From Allygus modestus (Eukaryota; Arthropoda; Insecta; Hemiptera; Cicadellidae), in the NCBI GenBank assembly GCA_963675035.1, contig OY776113.1, positions 26,612,033 to 26,676,032 of the forward strand: DNA of 64,000 bases, given 5' to 3'. Below, in pieces: positions 45,790-57,200 of the stretch (the stretch's first letter is position 1; every line of letters starts with the position of its first letter). Below the pieces are notes generated by a model that made no database searches, was not told where the DNA came from, and worked only from the letters and a program-made list of their open reading frames with translations. The translations under genes were made by a program, and so were the position numbers.

Positions 45790-48134
45790 TGATTTAACAA
45801 GGATTTAACTCGATTTATTACATTTACATATTCAAGTTTAACAATATTTAACCATACATAACATTTGCAAACCAAGCTCCTTCCCAAGAAATATAAGTTC
45901 TACTACTAAAACTAATTAAAGTAATCATACCACTCCCCTTCACATCAGGATCTTCCTACTACCATGTATACATATGGTTTTATTTTATACAATAAATTTC
46001 CTAAAAAAATAAAGCAGTCTCTTAGGATGTCAAACAGTAATCTTACACTAAATTTTGATTTAGATGAAAAAGAGATTACTAATGACTAATTTGGCTTAGT
46101 CAGTTCTGGATGGACTTCCATTGATTTAATGGAACAAATGTAGAACTTCTTACGAATATTAATATACTATGTAAAGTCTGGATTACTAGGTAGCATAGAT
46201 ATTTGATGAAATAGCTCAGTTTTAAGAAGTGTGTTAGATGGCTTTTAAGAAGTCGTCAAGACATTATCAAACTATACAATAAGTCCTTTTGCTGAAATAA
46301 CTAACTAAACAATAACATTATAAAAACATCTAAACTCGTGTGGAATAACAAAGTCAACACTTGTAAGTAAGTGGGTTATTAAAAACGAGTCAAGAACTAC
46401 AATTGTGCATAGTAATGTTTTCAAAAATATATTTTTCAACAAAAATTAGTGTAAATATTTCTACTGGAAAATAAATCGTTACTGAATGCATAGGTCCACA
46501 GCTATTACCCATGAAGGCAACAATTTTATTAGAACCAATATTGCATTCTATTATTAAATTTGTTGCAATATAACATAATAACAATTGTGACGGAATATCC
46601 AAAATCCATAGTAAGATAGCTTAATATAGATAGTTAAAAGATTCTATATCTTAGTATTACGCTCAATAGTGGTTAACTGGTACACCCATTAAAATACTAA
46701 ATATAACTAAAACACTTTTAATACTATACCCCAAAAATACTTTATAAGCTTAAGCTCAATTTGTACTCAAAAAGACAGCAAAAGTTTTAGACTAGTTTGT
46801 TTACAAGTATAGTTCTTTTCAAGTAAACAGGAAAAAATAACACAAAAATCTTATAAGTTCTAAAACTCAAAATGAATGGTTTATGAAAACCAAAATAGAA
46901 ACTAGGAACTATATATTGGAATGACTTCCAAGCCAGGAGAAAATACTACCAACAAACACTAGAATGTGGTCGATTCTGAAAACTGAGTCTAACATCAGAA
47001 AGTTTGTAATGAACAAAATTTAGATTATAAACTATAGGAGAGGTTTTGGTGATAGATTAAAACTAACCACTAATTCAAGTAGCTTAGAAAGTATCTGTAT
47101 TTTGGAACACATTTTGTGATTTAGTAAGGGATTTCGATTAAAAAAATTGAATTTTTCTTTTACAAATCCTTTAACAGAACTGTCTTACAGTTTTATTAGA
47201 TTATTTTATTATTTAACAATTTACTATTATTCAATAATCACAATTCATAGATAATTCAGCTCAGTGAATTTCATACATGTATTTTCCAGAATACAAAAAA
47301 ATTCTAGATTATAAACCTTTCCCAAAGCGTTTTCCCAGCTAAGATTTAAAAATGGAACTGCCTTCTATTATACTATTAAAATTTCAGCTGCCCTCTATAT
47401 TACTATTACAATTTCAGCTGCCCTCTATATTGTTATTACAATTTGTATTTATTTATTCTGGAATTAATTCACTATTATTTGAGTCTGTTGAGTAGTTCGG
47501 AATCCATATCTGACTTAACAGCAATTCAGCTGTTCTGGTTAATTCAACTTTCTTGGTTTTGTCCTATACTGGTCAGGAGTCCAAAAGGCTCATAAACATA
47601 TTGGTAGAGGAAGTAACAAACCCCTGAAAACTGTTAACGTCTTTGGTTGTGTACACATTTCCTAATTCAAATTTTATTAAACATAACTCAAAACAGGTAC
47701 TGCTAGAGTTCAGCAAAGTTCTTATAAGATAAGAATCTTAAAATATATTATTTATACTGCAACCAAACAAACCTTCATTATAACTAATAGTGAGCACAAA
47801 AATCACAGAAACATAGCCCCAAAAGGTGAAAAAACTTTTTTGACAAGGTTTTGATAATCCCTTAAACCCCATGAAATTTGTCATCCCATTCACATAACTA
47901 TGCATTCATACATTTAAATAAGTTTGCAAAATTAACACAATTTTCTTTTTTTAGAAAACGTTTGTAAAACTATTAAATAAACTAACTAAATTTACATAAA
48001 CAACTCAACCAAGTTCATGAAATTATAGGTTATGAAACATTAAATTCCGAAGGTTACAAAACTGTCGTAAAAACAAAATATCACATAACTAAAACATGGT
48101 GATTCACGTAATTGAACTATTATTCCAATAGTGT
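45790..48134 (-). other. repeat-poor AT-rich stretch, probable RMDN 3' UTR
   Basis: It directly follows the RMDN stop codon on the minus strand. Unlike most of the window it shows no recognisable transposon. Minus-strand AATAAA hexamers occur near 47456 and at 45819-45814. The nearer one would give a 3' UTR of about 0.7 kb, the further one about 2.3 kb. An ATTTCAGCTGCCCTCTATAT repeat occurs two to three times at 47377-47435. Confidence 0.4.
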
Positions 48135-48206
48135 TCATGTCGTCAAGCCTCTGTAAGAATTGTATTTCTTCAGTAATGACTCTATTTCTTTATCAGCAAT
48201 CTTCTC
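48135..48206 (-). CDS. RMDN: RMDN terminal exon
   Basis: The acceptor is TTTTCTTTACAG/GAGAAG. It has 23 codons and a TGA stop. It encodes EKIADKEIESLLKKYNSYRG-LTT. Phase 0 agrees with the upstream exon ending at 53902. The Lys/Glu-rich helical end is as in other RMDN proteins. Confidence 0.8.
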   Translation of the reverse strand, partial: EKIADKEIESLLKKYNSYRGLTT

Positions 48207-51200
48207 CTGTAAAGAAAATATTAAATACAGTAAAATACTAACACGTATAAATGAATAAGAGGAGAGACAATGTATTATACTCTTGATAAGAGTTGAAATA
48301 GGGAGTCTAATGGAAGGTAAAAGAGCTATCATAAAAAAATCTTATTAGTGTAACATGAATGGGCCTCCTCTACTGCAGTGTACACAGCTTTTAGTTCCTT
48401 TTGCCATTTTTTTTAACCCTAGGACTGCCCTTGACCGGACATCCGGTCATTGCATGTGTGCGCTGGATGGCCTATGCCAAGAATCCGGTCAATTGGGTAA
48501 TTTTTTTTCAACTGCTTATAACACATTGAAAATGATCCAGAAACATAATATTGATACCATTTCAAAGAGGAGATTCTAAACTTTAATTTCATATATAAAC
48601 AAACCTCGTAGCAGTAACAGATCGATACAATAGTTATTATAATTTTAACACAATTTAGCGTGCGAAACATTTTTGACTCGCCAGTAGCAACATCTCGTAA
48701 AACACGAGTACTTAAAAAACATTTTATTGTCTGTATTTTGGCCCAAACAGGAAGCGGTTGGTACCATTGGAAACAGCATTGGTTGTTCTATTTTTTTGTA
48801 AAGAGAAATTTGTCATTCAGAAAGTCTGAGAAATAATTTTATTATATCCAGCTGTCATGTCAGGCCAGTCATTTGCCCCATTGCACAGTGGGCCAGATTC
48901 CCTTAAAATCTGGCCAAAATGATAAAATATCTGGAGAATTCTACAGTAACAATACATGATAACATAAGATATCATATCCAGAGATATTGGTGTACGAAAT
49001 TGTTCATTCCAATATGTTCACTGGTGATGACCAGTTGTGTTTTACAATTACAGTTTAATTTGTTGGGGTTTTACTGTAATATGCGTTCAGTTTAACCGAT
49101 TATCCAATGGAGCCCATACTTAAAGGTAAGAATAAAATTATCTATGTATTCGTCAGAAATAATATTAACTTATAAAATATATAAAATATACCATTCAAAA
49201 TTATTATTTTTTAAATAAATTTGTATTCTTTAAGTAATCTTTTAAAAAGATCCCTGTGAGTCCCAGTTACAAAACGCATATAATGATACTCATCCTTATT
49301 CAAGGCGTATTAGGTGTAATTTAGCTGCTCCCACGTGCCCCTCTTGAAATTAACTAGTTTTTTTAAACAATACAGCTCTGCCCGAGAGCTGGTTTCTTTT
49401 ATGTTGAGTTATAGACTGAATACAAAACAAATAGTGATTTAACAAATTCATTATTTAACAAAACCGAATTCAAGGCATTGTAATTTACTCTTTTTCTTAC
49501 TACAAAATAGAGTTGTTCTCTTTATGTATAAATATTTGTAGCGCAATCACGTTTTCAACCCAAATAAGGTATATAATCCATTATTATCGTTATTATTATT
49601 ATTTGAAAAGCTTTTCCGGCATGATGCAGAATTTAATTGAAAGAAGATGGATAGTAACAGTCTTAAAAAAAATGTCTCATACAGTAAAAAATTACTGTGA
49701 CTATCACTTATTGTATAATTATATTTGTTTATTGTTAAAATAAACTGTACTGGTGAAAGTAATAATACATCTATTGCTATAAGAACTTTGAAATCCTGTT
49801 AGTAGTCTCATGCTGTTTAACTTCAAAATAACTCACCATTTATCAAAATATTCCCTACAGGTACATATTTATTTCCCGGTAATAAGCAATCATATACTCG
49901 ACAAGACCAGTTTCAATTGTGGATGAGCAACAGCCAAATATCAATACACAAATCCAAATGTTTATAACAAGAAATATTGGCATCATTTGAAGATGAAATG
50001 TTAGAGAAGTTACGAACAAAAATTGTTAAAAACATATCAAGATTATGCGACTCTCTTTGCAAGAAGTGGGATGAAGAAAAAGGACTCTCCAGATTTCTGA
50101 AAAATAATGAATCTTGGTTACATGGCGAAGTAGTTTTATTTAGTTTTGACGATAAACGCTCATCTTCTTCAAGAGGAAGGCCGTCAGTCCCATTCGAAGA
50201 GTGTAGTGAGAAAACAAAAAGTAGGAGAACGCAAGACCTACGAAATACAACAAGTGTAAACTAACTAACTCATGCAGTGTGTACCTCCCTGTGATTAGAG
50301 AGCAAAACCGATGCTGCAAAATTGGTAGATGAAGCTCTAAACACAACGCCTAAAAGAGCCACGAAAATCCGGAAAGCTTGGATAAATTCCGCAAGTAAAG
50401 CTACTGACAAATATACACCTGAAGAAGCCCTAACTCTAACAATAGAAACAAAGTTAACCATCAAACATCAGAACACCAAAATACGCCTCCAGGCCAAAGA
50501 AAAGAATTCTGATTTATAACTAAAAACTAATCAAGACCTCCTTCACGCACTTCTTGCTTCTTCAGACTCGTTCATCAGTGGACTGCGAACCCTGCCACAC
50601 AAATACTGTAAACCTCTGGCTATTGAAGTGAAAAACCTCCTGGAAGAGCCTGAGGTGACAGAAGGCTTCGGAAGAAATGCAGAAAATTCCTCAAGTGATG
50701 AATCGTCGGATTCTGAATTTTAAATAGTTTTATTTTGTAAGCTAAATCTATTTAATTTTCATAAAATTGTCATATGAATTTTCATTTAGTTTAACCTTAT
50801 TTTAAAGATTTAATCGTTATTAGCAAGAAAGACTAGTTTTCTGATGGAAACAGAATTTTGACCAGATTCGAAGGTTCTCTGGCCCACTGTGAATTGGCCG
50901 GGAATACGGCCAATTATAAATCACTAATAAATAAGTCGATAATTGATTTAGCGTGATGTAACTCATACCTCTTTGTAGCCAGGAAAAGTTAATCATCTTT
51001 GTAGGGCTGCCTTTCTCTATAAAGCGTCACGTGATTCATGGAATGAGCCGGAAATATGTTTCAGTGATTCTTTCTGTTAGCGCAAGTAGGTTATAAACCG
51101 TATTTTTTTGTCGCATCTTAGTGTTTTAGTGATAAACGAGTGTATTGTCGTGTAGTGTGAGAGTTACTAGTAATATTTATCCTTATTACTATGGGTAAAT

Positions 51201-54200
51201 ATTATTATTTATGTTCAAATGTGTGCTATTGAAAATGTTCAGTGTTTTTCAGATCACAATGAAAAGAAGCCCCCTCGGTTTTTTTTACTTTATCTAGAAA
51301 TCTACCCAATCGTGTTTTATTTATGTTATTTAATTCAAATTCTCTGTTCTTTTGTGAACAAAAAGATAATGCATATGATAGGGTTATCTTTCATGGTTTG
51401 GACACAGCACAGTTTGAAGTAACCTCTGCAGATTTTGCTGATATACGGCTATACTGTAAATTTATGTAAAAAAACCAACATGTGCATCTCGCACCACAAA
51501 TGCTTATGGAACCTTTATTTTTTTATTTTTTTATACATATATCTATATTCTTGTTCAGAAATATATTTACTATTAATATATGTACCATTTATTATATTAT
51601 AATAGAGTGCGAAAATTATACCTAGCTTCGAGTAACTAATTTTGGCTTTCGGCGAAACTCAAATTTTCTTTTTCAACTCGTATAAAGTCATAAAAACAGT
51701 AATTACTTTATACAAAAGTGCACTATTTCCAATAATTTTATTGTTACCTTTAGTAATATAACAGTTTTGGTATATTATTTTTATACTTTAGACTTTATTT
51801 TTATTTTTCAAATGTACAGCATAGTCTGTAAGTTTGTCGATTTTCCCCGGTTTCCGTATTTATTTCCGTAATTCGGGTAAATTAAGATTTGTCAAACAAA
51901 GCAATCACATTTCCACGTAGGGACATAAATTACCTACATTTTTTTAACTTTGATTGTCTGTAAAAAATTTTGAAAAAATACCAGGACCCTACTTTTGAAA
52001 ATAATTTCAAAAATTTTATAAAATTATGGTTTTTCAAATTTTGCAAAAAACCCACCAACAGGGAATCGTTTTTTTTATTTTATTCAAAATCAACTTATTT
52101 TTCCGAAGAAATTGAGTATGAATATGACTAGGTTATCAAAAGTAGTTTAGGCACTGCGAATTGTAAAAAAAACCTCTGCAAAATGGCAAAAATTGCTAGG
52201 GTACCGAGGGAATAAATCATAGCCATTAATCCAGCCCCCCTCCCCCTCTACCCGCAATGTAAAAGCAGGTGTACCGTTTTTGTCCAGAGACAATCTCGTC
52301 ACTTTAGTAGGGGTGTGCGAGTACTGAATTTTTTAATCAAGTCAAGTAGTGTCAATTATTCTCGAGTTTCGCGTATTTTCAAGCGAGTATTTGGCATCAG
52401 TTGGTAGTTTCAAATAGTGTAATGGGATTTGGATACCACTCCAGCTTTGATAATCTAAAAATAGTTTATAACTAATTCATGAGTAGCAATTCAAATTTTT
52501 GGCCAGTACAATCAAACTGGATTATGTATTGAGAAACAAAACACGGTTTGACATTCGTTTCCAGCTGATCAAACACGGTCCGGCTGTCATTTGGCTTATA
52601 TCACTTGGTCCGGACATTGCTTATTTAATATTAGATGACGAAATCGTTATTTATGGCCGATATTAAGTGGCCCGGTCGCCACTTTTGCCGATATTATTTA
52701 TACCGTCGTCATTTTCGGAATTTATTACGTGATCCAGTCGTCATTTTTGGCTGCAGTTATGTTTTCTGTTTTAATTTACGGCCAAAATTACGCCGTATGG
52801 TCGTCATTTACATACGTTTGGTAATTTTTGTATGACCAATTCACATTTCTAGTCGCCATTTACGGGTGAGTTTAGGTGATGTGATCGCCTTTTGCGGCTG
52901 TTCCTATGCAATTTTGCCGGTCGCGATCGTTAGCGATCTTTCGGAAATCGGCGGGAAATACTCGCTCAAACTTTTGAGTATATAAAACTTCGAGGCGAGT
53001 CCGAGTATTGAAATACTCGGCCGAAAACTCAAAATGTTGAGTACTCGCACACCCCTAGGCCTACACTTTAGTAACATTATTCATAATGTTTGCAACGTAG
53101 AAATTGTTGAAAATATGATTTTGCTTGTGGTTGGGAAACCCATTTTAACAAATACGATTGCAACGTATGAAATTGTTAAAAATTTTATTTTGCTTGTCGT
53201 TGGGAAACCCATTTTAACAGATACAATTCTAGAAGACTTATCATTTTCGCATAATGACCGCAAAAGCATGACGGGAAGTCTGTGAAGTTTTTTTCTCAGT
53301 TTTGTAGTTTAATAGAAAATTATACTGTGTGAAATGCACCAAACAAATGTCTTTCAAACAATATAAACTAAGAATAAAACTACAAAAACTAAGGAAAAAT
53401 GTTGACTGTGGAATCACAGCACAACTTAAGACAACTAATCACATACGACTACAGCCAGTCTTCTCGCTACGCTGAATTTTAAAAAAGCGGCACTTATACA
53501 GCTTATTTATGACCAAGGAACCGTTGTAAGTGTAATTTCATACAGTACAACCTCACAAACTCGGCACTCGATAATTCAACATTCGGGGGAACTCATTGCC
53601 CCTTTTAAGTACTTGTAATAAACCTATAACTCATTTTAAATAAAATCACAAGGAACAAAGTTCTATCTTGCCTTTATCCCTTTCGTACCATTTTTTTCAC
53701 CTACGTAATATTATTTACTGCATATGTTTTATAAATTAAATAAAAACCATGCCTTAGCTCGTACTTTTTCCATTGAGAAGTTTCAGGATTACGAAATTTG
53801 ACAAACTCAACAACTCTTACATCTTATGACAAGTTTCTGAGACTGCACCGCAGTAAGCTAAAAAAATGATGTACGAAAATGAAATTCACGGAGCACATTA
53901 CCTCGGCACTGAGAGCAGCGATTTCCTTGGCTTTGTCGAGCCAATGCAACGCCTCTTTGTAGTCTTGTTCTCCAATGAAGCATTTTGCCAGCAAGAGGCG
54001 GTTTTCCTTCCAAGCTGTCGAGTTTAGTTTCTCAGCTTCCATCAGTGACTCCACCGCCTGCTTGTAAGTCCCAGGTGGTACTTCTCCGAACAGTGTGTTG
54101 GCCACCTTCCTCTCCAGCCAGGACAAGCCAGCCACCTGACGTTCAAACACAAAACGTGATAGCAAGAGTTGATCCAAAATGCACTTGCTTTAAAGAAGTT

Positions 54201-57200
54201 TTAGAGAAACTTTAGTCTACACGACCTTGATAATACGAATATCATCTAGAAGAGGACTTCGATATCAAACCTGTTTTCCAAAACGCCTTGAGAGTCTTGC
54301 TATCAAGATTCTACTGTGTTACCAAGAATTTATTTACTAGTCTTTAATTTGGTCCCATTTCATATAGGTAACACTTTGAGCAGATAAGAAATTAAAATCT
54401 TTCAAATCGGTAACAAAGACAGCCACCTTACCACCAGACGCATGAGTTTTCCCTAGAAGTACTGCCTCTCTCCCTTTGTCTCTTTTGAGAAATAGGCATC
54501 GAATCCCGGGAAAGTACAGTAATTTCTTGCTGTCACGACTTCTCTACCACAACCAGGCCAAAAAAAAAATGCCCTCTATCTACGAGAAATTACCCGCGTG
54601 CATTATACAATTTCAGTAACTAGACTAGGATTGTTTTCATTTGATCTTGTTATATGATAATTTGGTATTATGTAGTTTAATGTTGTTAAAACTAAACATA
54701 TAAATATTCATGTAAAGGGGAACATACTTGTATAGTGATTAAATAAATCAATTAATCAGATACTTTTCCTGTTAACCGGAGGAGCAAAGTGTGGATTGAA
54801 CCTACATTCAAATCAAATCAAATCAAAAAATTCTTTATTCATTTGTTCCAATGTACAATACACAAAACAGTCAGTGTACAGTGAACAGAACAGAGTCATA
54901 GTAAGTTTAAGAGTACCTTATTCTAATTATATAAATAGAAAGAAATAGCTTGTACTTTGTAAGGAGTCCTCCAGGAAACTCTGACAAAGAGTATAATGCT
55001 TTGTTGCTCAGATACTGTTTTAGTTTCTTTTTAAAATAATTGTAATTTTGTTCTCTTTTAATTTCATTTGGTAATTGTGTAATGATTTTTTGCCCATATA
55101 GTTAGTTTTATTAGTATCAAATTCCAAGTTGTGTTTTCCTAAACTTACTTTATTTCTTCTATTGTATGTGTGACTAGTTTGAAACAAAGTATAATAATCA
55201 TGTTCTTTAACATATTTTATTGATTCAAAAATGTGCTGTAAACAGTGAGAATTTTGAATTGTATAAATAGGTGTTTGACAGTGACAGTGTTCTTTAGGCC
55301 AACCATTACTCTTAGTGCCTTTTTTGTTTGATTAGGATTTTATCTAGATTATGTGTTGAAGTGCTCCATAAATACATATACCGTAGCGAACGTATGATTG
55401 GATTAGAAAGTGATACATTGTTTTTAGGGTCTCAATGTCACTTACTTGTGACATTTGCCCCAGTGCAAAGATTCCCGGTGACATTTTACTTAATACGCTC
55501 TCCATGTGTTTACTCCAGGATAAGTTGTCTTCTATAATAAGTCCCAGGAATTTTGTCTCGTTATTTTTTGATAATAATCTATTGTTGATTTGAATTTTTG
55601 GATTTATGTTAGTTTTATTTTGTGCGGTGGAAAAAGATAAAAAGTTTGATTCCCTGCATTTATATCTTGCTCAGTTACATTTTTGAATACAAATTTTGTC
55701 TCAATTTGATTCATAGAGATACCTGGTATTATTGGCGGGATGTTCGGGATTATTAAGTTATCAACTGCATTTATAAAGAAATTGTTGAGGGTTTCACTGA
55801 CTTGTAATGGGTTGACTATTGCTTGACCATGAATTATGTTAGTTCAATATTATTTTTTGTTTTATATATTTACCGGTCTTTGCCCTTATGACTGACCAAG
55901 TGGTTTTACCTTGTTTGCAGAGTTTAGAATTTTATCTTTTATTTGTTGTTTTTGGGTGCTCTGTAGGGTTTGGTTAACTCATTGGATACTTAGTTTTTTT
56001 AATGACTGCATGGCCCTAGAACTTCAATTAAATTTCAATATTTTACAGTGTTTTAGTAAATAAACTGTAAACAAATTACTTTTGCTGCTAATTGGGCAAA
56101 CATAGTGTTTTTCTTGAAGCTGTATACATTTTCTTTTTAGTATGTTAATAGAAAAAAAAAAAAAATCATATTTAAAATATTTTGTTATAAAAATAAAAAT
56201 TAATTTTTTAAATTTTTTTGAAAAAGAGAATATAGTAAAAATAAAAACAAAAAAATAAATGTCTAATCAGTTGTCTAGTAAAGTGAAAAAACTATTTACT
56301 TACATAAAACCTTCTAGTTTTTTACTTTATCTAAAATAACACATTTTTTATGATTTTTGTTGCAAAACAACTTTTTTCTTGAATAATTTATATTTTTACC
56401 CGTTTGCCAAAATTGGACCACAACGCAATATTTTACCTAAAAAAGACATTCATGGATATAAGCTTAAAGTTAAAACAATTACAACAAAAAAATTAAAGAA
56501 ATACAAAATTTTTGAAAAAAAAAACATGGTATTACATCAAATCACGAAACCACTCCGTAATAAAGATTTTGGGCCAAAACGGCCATCACGGAACCGTTCC
56601 GTGAAAAGTATTCAATGGGTTAAGAATGATTCTTTTTGCTTTTATATCTTTTTTAATAGTTAGATTTTTTGATGATCTAAATTCGTTTTCTAGCTCAATC
56701 AGTTTGAATTTTAGGTCTTTTAGCTCATCTGTAATCCATTTCTGTTTGTTATGAGTTTGATCAAATCTTAATGTTTTAGGAAAACATAAGACAAAATGAT
56801 ATTTGAAAATTACGTGAAATATGTCATATTTATTTTCAATCGATGTCTGCTAGACCTCCATCCAACTTTCATCTGAAATGTGCTTTACAAACATATTTAC
56901 ATTGGTTTCATTAAACATTCTAGTTTCTCGTTTAATTTTGTTTCTATGTTTACTGTTTACATTGAAAATATCTAGAATTTGAGCATCATGATCTGATATT
57001 TTAGTTATCATACCCCTCACCTCCATTCTATAAGAGTTCATATTAGTAATGAAATCATCAATTGCAGTTCCTGAGTCAATGGTTATCCTGGTAAGAAATT
57101 CTATCTTATAAAACATGCTATACATTTTCAGTATATTTTTTAATTTAATGTAGATATTGTCTTTTTTGAGAACATTGATATTAATATCACCAGTTATAAC

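Larger units (their letters stand above)
48884..50891 (+). mobile_element. Transib-like DNA transposon with CACAGTG ends
   Basis: The ends are CACAGTGGGCCAGA and its exact inverse TCTGGCCCACTGTG. The flanking 5-mers are CATTG (48879-48883) and AATTG (50892-50896), a one-mismatch 5 bp target duplication as in Transib. The element interrupts the piggyBac-like sequence at GCCCCAATGG (intact near 16600). It encodes the two ends of a transposase-like protein (next entries) with the middle missing. Transib is the superfamily from which the RAG1 core is thought to derive; its ends resemble the V(D)J heptamer, here identical to the CACAGTG consensus. Confidence 0.75.
48417..52201 (+). mobile_element. 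piggyBac-like non-autonomous element, copy 2 (in RMDN last intron)
   Basis: The left end is TTAA/CCCTAGGACTGCC. The right end GCAAAAATTGCTAGGG at 52186-52201 is the inverted CCCTAG terminus; TACC follows instead of TTAA. The body matches 15756-17488 block by block but carries only one unit of the 42 bp repeat. It is interrupted by the Transib-like element at 48884-50891. No piggyBac transposase is present. Confidence 0.65.

Noticed and set aside
53556..53830. pogo/Tigger-type element
   Set aside because: A left-end-like CAGTACAACCTC motif is present, but no matching right end or TA pair could be found.
56379..56663. Lys-rich 94-codon frame
   Set aside because: It lies across a TTAA-flanked MITE and antisense LINE sequence in very A-rich DNA.
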